DNA from: Meconema thalassinum
Taxonomy: Eukaryota; Arthropoda; Insecta; Orthoptera; Tettigoniidae
Direction: 5' to 3'
Assembly: GCA_946902985.2 (NCBI GenBank)
Contig: OX336389.2
Coordinates: 1,015,653,441-1,015,717,440 of the forward strand
Length of the DNA stretch: 64,000 nt
The notes under the pieces were generated by a model that had not been told where the DNA came from, did not search any database, and saw only the letters and a list, made by a program, of their open reading frames with translations. Shown one piece after another: positions 31,770 through 42,349 of the stretch (its first letter is position 1; the number at the start of each line of letters is the position of its first letter). The position numbers and the translations under genes are program-made.

Positions 31770-32469
31770 CTCTAGAAGAGAGTTCCTGTAAACTTAAGTA
31801 TAGAACAACTCTAATCACAAGTCCCAGGATCTGCCTATTTAAAGTCACATTCACATTACATTTAAGTGCACTTAGTCTTGCATTTTCCCGTAAAGTGCCA
31901 GATATCGTGCTTGTGTGCGTGTTCTAAGTGGTAACTGGTTCTTTAAATGTTGCTCACTGTCTTTGTGTTTGTCCAACCCGCGCGTAATGTTTTGGAAATT
32001 TGTTACTGTTACTGTATAGTAAGCAAGGCCAACAGAACAGTTCTATAACTACTGCACAACTATGTGAACTGTTCGAACCAAGATCCCTTGCGATGAAGGC
32101 TATAGGACTTTCCGGTTTTATTTCTTTAGTGCACAGTTCTATTAATTTCTTTGGCCGCCCACAAATTAATAAATTAATTAATAAATCCCTTTTTGTCTTC
32201 ATCTTTCCACCTACTGAAGGGAATTTCTAATAAAATTAGTAACGTGTCTTTCACTGCAAACATTATACCGTACACTAAAAGCCATCAACCTTCATCAACA
32301 ACAGGGTAGATAACGTTATAAATACATACTATTCATTGGGAAAGTAAATAAAAGCCTCAATATAAAAGAAAAAGAAGCCTGTTGCAATGTAAACTTTCAT
32401 CAACTGAACTAGACGATATTGCCTTGCCGACACAGGAACATCTTCACTCGTCTGTCTAACGGCAGGTAA

Positions 32470-32506
32470 TGACGTCACAACTGACGTCAGGTTACCATGG
32501 CAACGA
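32470..32506. promoter_or_regulatory. two CRE palindromes plus X-box palindrome
   Basis: tgacgtca occurs twice within 20 bp and is followed immediately by gttaccatggcaac, a perfect 14-bp near-palindrome matching the RFX X-box consensus. The minus strand downstream is CG-richer with two gtcgctagat units. It lies in the right part of the hAT element, so it may be the element's promoter or captured host DNA. Confidence 0.45.
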
Positions 32507-32884
32507 GACGATGTAGCTGACATAAACAAGACACTTCGTCTCCTGCTTCCTTCCAAGTTACGGCAGTACAATCTAGCGACAGGGAGTACAACTGCTACAA
32601 GGACGTCATGCTGCCTTGCTTGCGCACCATCTAGCGACGGAGTGTAGAAATAACAGTACACTAAGTGAAAAAGTAGCCCAAGACAATGACAACATTTTTA
32701 TTTAAATAAGAAAAAATAATTTTTATTTTATTTAAGAGATGGCATGTGAAGAGGCTCTTCACTCTCTTCACCTGAATAGCCGCTACTGACGTGAACAATA
32801 CGAACCTGGTCTAAAAGACCGCAATGCAACCTCTTCCGGGTTAATGGAAAGGAGGCTATGTTTGTCGGGGTTGGCGAGTATGTA

Positions 32885-33995
32885 ACCATCATTATATGCA
32901 GAAACGACGTAATTAACTAACTGTAAAACCACTGCTTTTAACAGTAATGCAAATGCTCTTTAGTTTTTCATGATGGAACAATTTGGGAATTATCCTAGAT
33001 GCATGAAACAGGCATAGAGTGAACATATACTGTATTTCTTTTAGAACAGTAATGAGTAACCTTTAAACAAAGCCAGCCCAAGTGATTTATCTTTGCTTCA
33101 TTTAGAAACCCCTGGATTCTTGAATGTGTGTGGAATCTATCTGGTAACCTGGGTTATTGAACTGACGATACTAGAGCTCAGAAGAATGCTAGGCAGGGGA
33201 ATGTAGCCAGCGATAACATTGTGATATGTCTTCCCAAAAACATTGTGCCATAACTTCCGAACAGTGTCCACTTGTCCTTCTGAGTGCACACCGGACCAAT
33301 ATACATTCTGCTGAGAAGGAAGCAGGTCGCCATAGTAACGAATGATTGTAGGCTATGTAGGGAACGCCCCTCCCCTTTTCCTCCACCTCCTCCCACGCTC
33401 GCATTCTTCTGAGCTCCGTACAGTATTTGTAACTAGGAGCGAAGTTGGGAAGGAATCTGCTGCGATCTGAATTTACTTTGGGAATCAGCGGAAAACCACT
33501 TCTACAATGGCCGAGAGTAGGATATGAATCCACTACTCTCCTCTCAACTGTCCTCTGGATGTTTGCAAACCTCATACTAGATTTAAAATTCATGACAGAG
33601 CTTGGAATTAAGCCTAGGCCACCATCGTAGAAATCTATTAGTCATTGCCAATTCATTCTGTTTTGCCAGATTACTGGAATTCACTATTCCATTCAAATCA
33701 AGCAAGCAATAGTCACAATCCCTAATTGATATTTTTCATTATAGCCGATAGCTCCCCAGACCATAATGCCCAGAGTTGGTCCTGTGCCTCTCGACAATAA
33801 TGTCTAAGCACTTCTCTCTTCGTATGTTGTCGCACACGATATGGCAATCAGTGCGAGAAAGACAGAGGAACAATTCATCACTAATGATGACACTATGCCA
33901 TTTGTCAACCCACACTGGTTTTCTCAACGGCACACGAGTCTTTCACGTCGATTTTGTGGAGTGAATGGAACACCTGCAGGAACACTGGCCTGTAA
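32885..33995 (+). repeat. core repeat P1
   Basis: Matches 53235-52868 and 47992-46963 in reverse, with landmarks catgatggaacaatttggg, aacccctggattcttgaat, gaatgctaggcagggraatg and tctttcacgtcgattttgtgg. It contains a degenerate SINE (about 33480-33560) and the start of a Tc1-like transposase fragment. In the other copy, element C interrupts it at about 33290-33300. Confidence 0.88.
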
Positions 33996-34150
33996 GCCAA
34001 CAGCACGTAGACGATTCTCCACTGTTTGTTATGTAATGTAGGGTGCTATTATTCCTCAAATTTGCGCTGCTGTTGTACGGGAGTCGATCCGGACCATCCT
34101 AATGATGCACCGAACCTCCCCCACAGTTGTCTGTCAAGTTGAGTCTGTGC
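33735..34150 (-). pseudogene. Tc1-like transposase fragment
   Basis: On the minus strand the HTH-to-DDE region is recognisable: TVENRLRAVGLQASVPAGVP, then LTNGIV and WHSVIISDELFLCL with the first catalytic Asp, then CDNIRREKCLDIIVERHR and a GHYGLGSY block in the place of VMVWGGIS. It breaks off there. Stops and a frameshift occur between blocks. The downstream half is missing in both copies of the core, so truncation predates the duplication. Confidence 0.8.
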
Positions 34151-34199
34151 CAGGTCTATAAGTGTGTGTACCTTCACTTGTCTCCGGGAATTTTGAAAT

Positions 34200-34740
34200 C
34201 GTCTTTTTAGGTCCGTTTTGACAAGTTACAAAATATGGCAAAGATTTTGAGTATCCGCCTATTCAATACCTTAGTATTCCAAGATCAATTATAATACATT
34301 TCGGTACATGTTTTGGGGGCTATAAATGCTCCCTTCCTCAGCCATAGTGTTAAAATTGTTAGTACATTACATTAATAGAAACATTGATTAAAACAGTACA
34401 ACACCACTAAAAAGGACATGCAATAACATAATAACAAACTTATAGATGTTTCTACAGTCTACTTCTAGCATCAAGGTATTTTCAAATTTCCACAACGGTG
34501 TGGAAAAATGTGTCCAAAAGAATGAAGACTATGTTGAAAAATAAACAAAAGTTTATAGTTTGAAATGCTGTATTCAGTGTATCGCAATGTTAGTAAACAT
34601 ATTTCTCCAAAAAATGTTTATGACTTGCAGTATGCCCCTTGTATAATTTTAATCCAACCCTTGTGATGAGGATATGATGATGACCGTGTGACGGTCGAAA
34701 AATGTTATCATAAAATCCCCCTTTATCAGTGATAATATTA
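34200..34740. repeat. unclassified interspersed repeat
   Basis: Carries motifs seen elsewhere in the window: cggtacatgttttggg then cttcctcagcc (compare 35945, 36205 and 57155), and gtgacggtcgaaaaatg then ttatcagtgat (compare 46610-46655). No ORF is seen. These look like the conserved 3' parts of LINE or SINE families. Confidence 0.5.
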
Positions 34741-34744
34741 AGGT

Positions 34745-35330
34745 ACATGCAATATTTTTTTCAGATAGGAAGTATATTGATGCTTTTGAGCTCTGTTGGA
34801 GCTGTGGTGGTGAAGGATACTGCATATTCCTTGGACAGCCAAGAAGACAAATATATGGGTAATTATAAAAATCAAATCAGATCTGTCTCTTGAAGCTTGA
34901 TAACAAGATTACAGCTGTCATATTTTGGACACATTATGAGACGTTCTGATTCGTTGGAAAAGACAATTATGCTTGGAAAGAAAGGATGGAAGTTTGTAGT
35001 TTTACGTGACCGTTAATCTCGCGATCATAAGCCACGGGACCTCCGTTTTACGTGGAATCCGAACCACAGGACATGGCATTTCACTTAGAAAATCTCACAT
35101 GCATTGACTGGGAATCGAACCGGGTGAGAGGCATACAGCTTGACCGCTATGCTTGGAAAGGTGGAAGGGTCTTGGAGATGAGGGCGGCCAACATTGAAAT
35201 GGATCGACTCCATCAAATTCAACATGAATATGTCAGTGAAGGATCTGAAGTATATGGCTGAAGACCCAATCATATGGAGACAGTCCATCTATGCAGTTGC
35301 GACTTGACGGGCACCTGATCGTCATCTTTT
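34745..35330 (+). mobile_element. LINE 3' fragment interrupted by a SINE
   Basis: Plus-strand frame LSYFGHIMRRSDSLEKTIML is the connection region of an endonuclease-type LINE. It resumes after the SINE as GSRRRGRPTLKWIDSIKFN, then VKDLKYMAEDPIIWRQSI, which are typical C-terminal motifs. Only the end of the reverse transcriptase ORF is present. Confidence 0.8.
34981..35147 (-). repeat. short tRNA-derived SINE, 13-bp TSD
   Basis: TSD tatgcttggaaag at 34968-34980 and 35148-35160. The minus-strand head reads agcatagcggtcaagctg and has B box cggttcgattccc. The 3' end includes cggtcacgtaaaac, a motif that also occurs at about 54890. Confidence 0.92.
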
Positions 35331-35334
35331 TTTT

Positions 35335-36526
35335 TCAGAAAAGTGTGATATATTTAAATTTACCCCGCCTAATCTAATAGGGTGAAAGCATTTTGACTGA
35401 CTGAAAAGTATTAATTGATTATACAAGCAACACTGAGAAATGGCTTCGAAACCTCACACAGTTTCCCCATTTTCGACTCCATGCAAAAGTTGCCTTCAAG
35501 TAGACAACTGCCTCTACCTTCCAACTCTTTGCCCAGTTTCATTTACTTCCTCTCTTGAGGTTGGTGTCGAGAAGAGGATCCCCCTTCACATTACATCTCC
35601 AACCCAGTTGATATGGGAATAATACTGGGTAGACATACACGAAGGAGTATTTTAATTAAAAAGTAGATACTGATTTATAAAAGATCATCACACAGTACAG
35701 AATTCAGTTGTTTCTGGAATAGACTAAATGAAATGATGAGTAAGTGTACCTTTTTTTACTAGTAGAACTTTCGATTTCTTTTGCTCGCCCCCTTTTTATT
35801 ATCTGTTGGAGACACGATTGCCAATAGTCAAGTTAGGAACCAAGCAAGTGCTGACCTAGTGTTGGCGCAGCAGTCTCCCCCTGTCCCCCCTAAGCTGTAT
35901 CATAAATGTAATTGTCCACTTTTCAATACAATTTTCAGTTTGTCTCTATTGGTACATGTTTTGGCATATCTTCAATATTCAATATCTTAAATGGTTGACA
36001 AAGGAAGGATTTCTGGAATAAATTTTATTTCAAGCGACATTTTAAGAATTTTAAATCTATGTAGATGTCATATGAATCAAAATTAGCTTTTATTTATTTT
36101 TTATTTTTTTAAGGAATGTGTGATGAAAAATTGATGCTAATGCTGTAGTACTGTAGTTGTATGATAATATTGTAATAGGCTGAAGAAGGCACAGCACGTG
36201 TGCTGAAACATGTACCGATAGGGACAAACTGAAAATTGTATTGAAAAGTGGACAACTAAAAAATAATATTGATATCAATACGAAAAAACTGAAACCCAAA
36301 TGATGAATGTCAAGGACAAGCCCCCTAAACTGAACAAACCGTGCACAGCCTTGCACTGTGGCAATTCTATCTCCATGATGAGGGTTGTTGAGGCAGGACA
36401 GCAAGGTCATATGCCCCTCGTAACAGTTTTAAAATATAAATTTTGTTCAGTTAACACTTAGAGATGGATTCCTAAAAATAAAAACAGTCCATTATTAATA
36501 AAACAAACAAAAAAAATTATAATATC
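35335..36526. other. unassigned stretch with an inverted short repeat
   Basis: No gene. A 60-bp segment containing gtccacttttcaatacaatt and tattggtacatgtttt at 35910-35962 recurs inverted at 36190-36258. Both look like truncated copies of one retroposon 3' end. The segment 35345-35420 carries ccccgcctaatctaa, also found at about 46720. Confidence 0.5.
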
Positions 36527-36541
36527 AAACAAAAATATAGT

Positions 36542-36982
36542 TTAACAAAAAGATAATAGGGCCTGAGAAACGAAACAATGCTACGTGCAGAAATGAGGAT
36601 CTATATAGACAGGCAGAGAAGATCACGGACACCATGCGTAAGAGGAGACTGAAGTTTTATGGGCACCTCATGAGAATGGATGAGAATTGAATAACGAAAA
36701 GAATATTTAATTACATCAGCAAGCAAAAGGTGACTACAATGTGGGTAGAAGAAACGAGAAAAGACATGGAGTAAGTTGGCGTACATACTAAAGACAGTGG
36801 AATAGGGCTGTGTTTTGAGCAAAAATTGATAACTTCAAGGGGTTCAAGGAAAGACCCAGTAGAACAACCAAGAACACCTGGTCAGAGGAAAGGAGGAGGA
36901 ACCACAGCGAAAGGATGAAGAAATTCTGGGTGAAGGAAAAGCACATCAATTGTTTCCCATGACCCACAGTAGGCCAAATTCA

Positions 36983-37014
<32 letters not shown>

Positions 37015-37019
37015 AGAAG
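36542..37019 (+). mobile_element. 5'-truncated LINE with (GAAA)n tail, 15-bp TSD
   Basis: TSD aaacaaaaatatagt at 36527-36541 and 37020-37034. The insert encodes a degenerate KFYGHLMRMDE connection motif and ends in about nine gaaa units (36979-37014), the simple-sequence tail of its LINE family. Confidence 0.88.
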
Positions 37020-37034
37020 AAACAAAAATATAGT

Positions 37035-37760
37035 GAATACCAAACAGCAGTGTCAAGGTCATGGGTTCGTTGCACTAATGGGTGTTGTGAGAAACATGAA
37101 TCAATTGACTGCAACAAATTCAAAGAGTCGGTACACACAAGAAAGTGGAATCGTACATTCTGTAGGGCAAACTGCAGAGCTTCATAGATAGCAATGAGCT
37201 CCGCAGTAAAGAGGATATAAGTTTGTCCCAAAGAGATCTTCATATTTGCACCATCAATGATTTAAGCTCAACCCACTTTCTCGTCCACCTTCGAATCATC
37301 CGCAAAAACATCCAGAAATTGGTGAACTGTGCTGTTTACCTTAAGATCTCGATGTAGATCTAACCAAACTTCCGGACATACAATACCTCGTTAGGTGTCT
37401 GGATCATAAAGGGACCTGCAGCCACTCCTATTTCATTACACGAGCTATCAAGCCTAATACCCACCGCCTGGTTGGTGTACTTCTGATGGGATCAGGTATT
37501 GAATAGAGATTGATAGCTAGGATAATGCATCATTTGATGCAGATTGGCAGCATATGATGAAAGCATATCTTGGAGTCTGACACAAAGAGGTGGAACACCT
37601 GATTTGGTGAGTAGGCTGGAAATCGGGCTGGTCCAGAAAGCATTGGCTGTCAGCCTAATTCTGCTATACTGTCCAGAATGACTTTGCTGAACTGTACACT
37701 GCAAAATCATAATCTAGTCGGGACAGGCTGAGGGCTTGGTAAAACAGTAACAGGACCAAA
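37035..37760 (-). pseudogene. LINE RNase H domain remnant
   Basis: Minus-strand frame LFTAELIAIYEALQFALQN then FLVCTDSLNLLQSI matches the Glu and Asp motifs of a LINE RNase H, like the intact enzyme at 9894-13601 but a different, diverged family. Sequence upstream (to about 37760) carries scattered connection-domain-like pieces with many stops. The C-terminal part was separated by the LINE insertion at 36542-37019. Confidence 0.7.
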
Positions 37761-37804
37761 GCTATCTCAAATTCAGTAATTTGCTGCCTTCGGTTGATTT
37801 CAGG

Positions 37805-38125
37805 GTCTTTTTTGTTGTTGTGTGGCCTCCTGAGAGGCAAAGTGCAGGTCTTTCTAGTCGACCCCTGTGGGCGACCTGCGCAACGGGATGAGAGATGGAA
37901 TGATGAAGATAATGAAACAGGTCAAGGATGTGGAGGGAAGCAGCCGTGGTCTGTCAGAAGGTACCGTCCCAGCATTTGCCTGGTATTGAAATTGGGAAAC
38001 CACGGAAAACCATTTCAAGGATGGTCGACAGTGGGGCTCGAACCCACGCATCTACCGAGTCAGCAGAGAGCTTGGCCACATGGCCTAACGCTGCGCTTTA
38101 GCGAGCGTAGCCACTGCAGTCGGCA
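37805..38125 (-). repeat. tRNA-derived SINE
   Basis: Head with B box tgggttcgagccccac and a body shared with 3625-3990. The 3' part (plus strand gtggcctcctgagaggc then tgtgggcgacctgcgc) is shared with 47625-47950 instead. TSD not recognised. The 124-codon ORF across it is not a gene. Confidence 0.88.
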
Positions 38126-38860
38126 TGTTTTAGGAGCTAGAATATTGTTATTGTGTACTTTTGTATGATACCAGAATAAAAACATATTATTGTGATGTCT
38201 GTATTAAGGTAAGATTCAGATGAAATGAGAAAATTGTGACTGGGCCGAATGAAGAATTGCTGGGTGCATCGCAAGAAGCAAACAGTACAACCTTCTAAGA
38301 AAAGTGCGTAGAACAGTTCAAGTGGTCCAATGTGATCAATAAAGTTAAAAAAATAAAAGTACATACTATACATTCATTTTCATTTGAGACTGTTTTGTCC
38401 ATCAGTATCCAGTCTAGTCTGCAAGCCTCTGTTTGTGAACAAGTTAGATCCATGATCCCGTATTAGCAGTCAGCACTGCGGCTTTCTCTTCTTCTACACC
38501 TCTCACTTTGAAATTGCCTCCTAGGTCTACCTGTGCTTCTCTTTCTCTCTACAGCTGAAATTATTAACTTCTTTGGTAATATCTCTTCCTGCATTCTTTT
38601 CACATGACCCCACCATCTGAGTTGGCTCATACAAACAGCTTCATCTAGCGTGCTCATTTTTAACGAAGCCCTTATCTCTTAATTATGAGTACCTTCCTGC
38701 CAATGCTCCAACCTGTTTGTCCCAACAATCATTGAAGCTACCCTCATGTCAGTTACCTCTAGCTTATGTAACAGATATCCTGAATATACCCAGCTCTCGC
38801 TTCCATACAGCAAGGTCGAACTAAATACTGAGTGATATAGGGAGCGTTTCATTGCTACAC

Positions 38861-39197
38861 TTTTTTTTTTTTTTTTTAGCGTATGGCTTTTGGTGCCGGG
38901 AGTGTCCGAGGACATGTTCGGCTCGCCAGTTTTTGTAGCTGCTTCGAGACGGACACCCAATGGGTGAGCTACAAGTACCGTTGGGGAGGAACGTTGGAAG
39001 GGAGGGTCGAGGAGTTGGAAGGTAGCGGCTGTGGCCTATAGTTAAGGACCAACCCCGGCATTTGCCTGGAAGGAAGATGGGAAACCACAGAAGACCATCT
39101 TCAAGGTTGCCGGCGGGGGGATTCGAACCTCCTCGCCTCCCGGATGTGAGCGACTGCCAACAGTCATGCCGCAACGACCTCGGCTAACTCACCCGGT
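38861..39197 (-). repeat. full-length SINE with poly(A), 10-bp TSD
   Basis: TSD attgctacac at 38851-38860 and 39198-39207. The tRNA-like head at the right has B box aggttcgaatccc. The 3' end is a 17-nt A-run (plus-strand T-run 38861-38877). It interrupts the LINE between TPSQ-like sequence and VAMKRSLYHSVF. Confidence 0.96.
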
Positions 39198-39925
39198 ATT
39201 GCTACACTAACTTCCTTCTTGCAGAATACTGTAGATCACAACTAAGTACTCACTGCATTGGCTTTTCTGCACCTTGACTCTATTTCCTTCCCCATATCCA
39301 CCATCCTGAGAGAATACACAGACTAAGTACCGGCACTTAATATGTCCCACCTGCTCCAATTTAGTTCCTCCTATTTGACATGCTATTTTCTTGTGCTTCT
39401 TCCTTGCCGGCATAACCATCATTTTTGAAATGTTGATTTTCATACCTACTTTATTTCCTACATTTATGTTCAAGTTCTAACATTTTGACTTGTAAGCCTT
39501 TGACGGAGTCTGTCATCACAACCAAGTCTTTGGCATAGGCCAGAATGCTGGTTTCCATCTAATTGAATCCCAACCAATCAGTTTATGCCCTTCAGCAAAT
39601 AGTCCATGTAAAAATAATCAGTAGTAGTAGTGGTGAGAGATTACAGCCTTGCCTCACTCCTGAAACAACCTTGAACCAAGAACTAATCCTACCACCAACT
39701 CTCACTGCAGCCTGATTATCAACATAAATTATGTTGATTGTCTGTAGCAGCCTTCCCTCGATACCATATTCCCTCTGGATGCTCAGCATCTTCACCCTGG
39801 GTACTCTATCATATGCCTTCTCTTACTAGATCTACAAAACACAAATGTCTATTCCTCTTGTAACATTCCTCTATAACTTGGTGCATACTAAATATTTGAT
39901 CTTGACATCCTTGTTGCGATCTAAA

Positions 39926-40166
39926 TAATAATAATTTTATTATTGCAGCCAACGGCCATGTATTTTTCTTTTCAGGACGGGTCAGGGAAGGGATTATGAA
40001 AGGAAATCGGCCGTGGACCTAGTGAAAGGAACCGTCCCGGCATTTGCCTGGTAGTGAAAATGGGAAACCACGAAAACCATTTTCAAGACGGCCGAGGTGG
40101 GATTCGAACCCATGCTCTCCCAATGCCAGCGAGACACGAGGTAGCGCTCTCGGCCACCGCGGCCGG
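39926..40166 (-). repeat. SINE with Leu/Ser-tRNA-like head, 12-bp TSD
   Basis: TSD ttgcgatctaaa at 39914-39925 and 40167-40178. The head ggccgcggtggccgagagc resembles the D-arm side of Leu/Ser tRNAs, with B box gggttcgaatcccac. The 3' end is ggccgttggctgcaataa with an ATT-repeat tail. The 35-bp micro-insert at 53229-53263 is the same 3' end. Confidence 0.95.
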
Positions 40167-40522
40167 TTGCGATCTAAAGCCACGCTGGTTTTCATCCATC
40201 TTACTCTCGGCCCTCCTTTCTACAATGCCCGGGACACTTATCAAAGAAATGCCACAATAATTATTGCAATCTTTTCTGTTACCTTGTTTATAAGTTTGGA
40301 CGATTACTGCTTTTGTCCAGTCAGGGGGCACATTTCCTAAAAACCATGCCAATTCGATTATCCAATGCAAGCATTTCAGCCGTGCTTTCCTACTATACCT
40401 CACCGTTTCTGACCGAATTGCATCTACCCCTGCTGCTTTGTCACATTGTAGTTTATTTACCACCCTCTCTACTTCTCAATGGTAACTGTTATTATTTGGG
40501 TAACTGTCCGGGATTGTGAATA

Positions 40523-41886
40523 TCTATACTAATATAATAAAGCTGAAGAGTTTGTGCGTTTGTTTGTGTGTTTAAACGCGCTAATCTCTGGAACTACCAG
40601 TCGGATTCGAAAAATTCTTTTTTTATATGATAGCCAGATTCAAGAGGAATAGTTTAGGCTATGTTAAATTTCGGACAGATCACTCCATTCCCTGCATTTA
40701 GGCCCTTTGGCACAAATCTACACCGTTTCACCGATCTGAACCAAATTTCACATAGTTAGGCCTACACTTTGGAACCCGACGAGTAACACTGTCTGCTTGA
40801 AATTTCTGACACACCACTCCATTCCCTGCATTTAGGTCCATTGGCACAAATCTACACCGTTTCACCGATCAGAATCACATTTTGTACACGTACCCTTTGG
40901 AACCCTGCGGGTGACACTGTCCACTTTAAATTTCGGACAGACCACTCCATTTCCTGCATTTAGGCCCTTTATCACAAATCTACACCGTTCCTCCTAATTG
41001 CACCAAATTTTACATACACTTTGAAACCCTGCTGGTAACACTGTCCACTTGATATTTTGGACACCACTCCCCATTCCCTACATTTAGAATAACAAACAAA
41101 CTGAACTTGAAAACCATGTATTAAGGCCCTAGAATCATTCATGTCCGTAGTAGTGTAACTGTAAGAGTATTTTAATAAGTCTATTGTTGACTGACAATTC
41201 GGGCTGTATCACGTCGCCCCTACCAGTGTTCTGGTGCAGAATGGCGAAAATAGTTAAATCTTGTGCTACTTATAAATTGCAGTCACGGGGAGTAATTAGT
41301 GCAAAAAGATTTTTTTTGTCCCTTAAAACAGTTATCATCATGAAAGTATTATACCTCTGTATAAGTGCAATGGTGTTGGTGCAATACATTGAGGTTATCA
41401 GCTGCAATAAGCGTTGGTGCTTTCAAATTTACCGTAATTTATTCCGAAACTTATCGTTGAGCGCTATGTGGCCATAAATGATACTATAACTACTATTGCT
41501 TCCAAAGTGTTCTGATTATTTTCCTATGGCGCTCTGCGTCAAAAGACGACACTATTGGTCTCTACATTTCTAACAATGAGATATAGGCCCTAGGCAGTGA
41601 CTTTTATTTCACTTACTCCTCTTTCTAATCATTTTTAGAAATTTGTTTGTAAATTACATGTGTCAGTGCTGTAGTTAGTAAATAGCCGTTTCCCTGTTCA
41701 TTATTATCATTAGAGGAAAATGATCTAAATGTTACGTCCATTATACTGTACTGCATATTACCCTCACTACAACCACCACCACCACAAAAAGTTTAGTTTA
41801 AGTATCATGTGCCAGTTCTGTAGTAGTATTCATTGTCATCCATAAAGCAAATAAATCCTCCGGGTGAAGCCGGGCACTACTGCTAG
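40523..41886. mobile_element. Helitron, non-autonomous (1.36 kb)
   Basis: The 5' end TCTATACTAATATAATAAAG and 3' end CCGGGCACTACTGCTAG match arthropod Helitron termini (5' TC, 3' CTRR). It sits between A (40522) and T (41887) with no TSD, as Helitrons do. A short ccgg/ccgg stem lies just before the 3' end. Three to four diverged units of about 128 bp (40664-41085) contain ccactccattccctgcattt and acaaatctacaccgtt. No Rep/helicase is encoded. Confidence 0.82.
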
Positions 41887-41894
41887 TATTACAT

Positions 41895-42223
41895 GAAAAA
41901 TCCACAGCCTGCTTCCAGTCTCCGACCGGGTCAGGAATGGAATGAATGAAGCCCCCATCTAGCGGCGAGGATATGGACTGTGCCGGCTGCCGAGGCCTGA
42001 CGCACTCCTCTGAGGCAATGATTAAATGATTGACAGATGAAATGAAATGATAGTGGAGAGTGTTGCTGGAATGAAATGTTGACAGGGAAAACCGGAGTAC
42101 CCGGAGAAAAACCTGTCTGCCTCCGTTTTGTCCAGCACAGATCTCACATGGAGTGACCGGGATTTGAACCACGGACCCAGCGGTGAGAGGCCAGCGTGCT
42201 GCCGCCTAAGCCACGGAGGCTTT
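41895..42223 (-). repeat. tRNA-derived SINE at the Helitron 3' end, 14-bp TSD
   Basis: TSD tgctagtattacat at 41881-41894 and 42224-42237. It overlaps the last bases of the Helitron, so the SINE inserted afterwards exactly at the Helitron junction. Sister of 31173-31518. Confidence 0.95.
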
Positions 42224-42349
42224 TGCTAGTATTACATAATTATGTATATTGATACAATTTACAAAGAAACTATAATCCAAGTTTCTCAATCTATTTTACC
42301 AGTGTTTCACTCCAGTGCACCATTGGGTTTATTAGTTGGTACAGTACAC

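Larger units (their letters stand above)
29755..32788. mobile_element. hAT element (3.0 kb), non-coding
   Basis: The TIRs are CAGTGGCGGCT on the left and, reversed, CAGTAGCGGCT on the right. The perfect 8-bp TSD acgtgaac lies at 29747-29754 and 32789-32796. Subterminal aggtgaagagcc occurs at the left and inverted at the right. No hAT transposase can be read; the interior is AT-rich with frequent stops. It sits inside the piggyBac element and contains a SINE (31173-31518) and a micro-insert (31709-31769). Confidence 0.92.
27248..32840 (-). mobile_element. piggyBac-like transposon with nested hAT element
   Basis: Flanked by TTAA at 27244-27247 and 32841-32844, the piggyBac target. TIRs are CCCGGGAGAGGTCGCGTTG on the left and, reversed, CCCGGAAGAGGTTGCATTG on the right. 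It encodes a broken transposase (27610-29430, minus). About 3.0 kb of the span is a hAT element (29755-32788), itself holding a SINE and a micro-insert. Without them the piggyBac element is about 2.55 kb, a normal size for the family. Confidence 0.9.
38375..40521 (-). mobile_element. LINE fragment carrying two nested SINEs
   Basis: Reverse-transcriptase half of an endonuclease-type LINE. Blocks in minus-strand order: CDKAAGVDAIRSETVRY, then WTKAVIVQTYKQGNRKDCNN and GISLISVPG (to about 40200). Then follow VSGVRQGCNLSPLL (about 39650) and KINISKMMVMPARKK, YHSVFSSTLLYGSESWVY, and finally LRWWGHVKRMQEEILPK. Two SINEs (39926-40166 and 38861-39197) split it, and removing each with one TSD copy rejoins the LINE. 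Frameshifts and missing motif segments (no FADD block is visible) show it is dead. The 5' end is cut by the Helitron. Confidence 0.88.

Noticed and set aside
29755..32788. Minus-strand 110-codon ORF (32661-32329) as a possible hAT transposase piece
   Set aside because: No hAT motifs, and its composition reflects the CG-rich promoter-like block.
38861..40178. tRNA-like sequences with good B boxes (also in every other SINE listed)
   Set aside because: They lack a closed acceptor stem and a 3' terminator, and continue into SINE bodies with TSDs.
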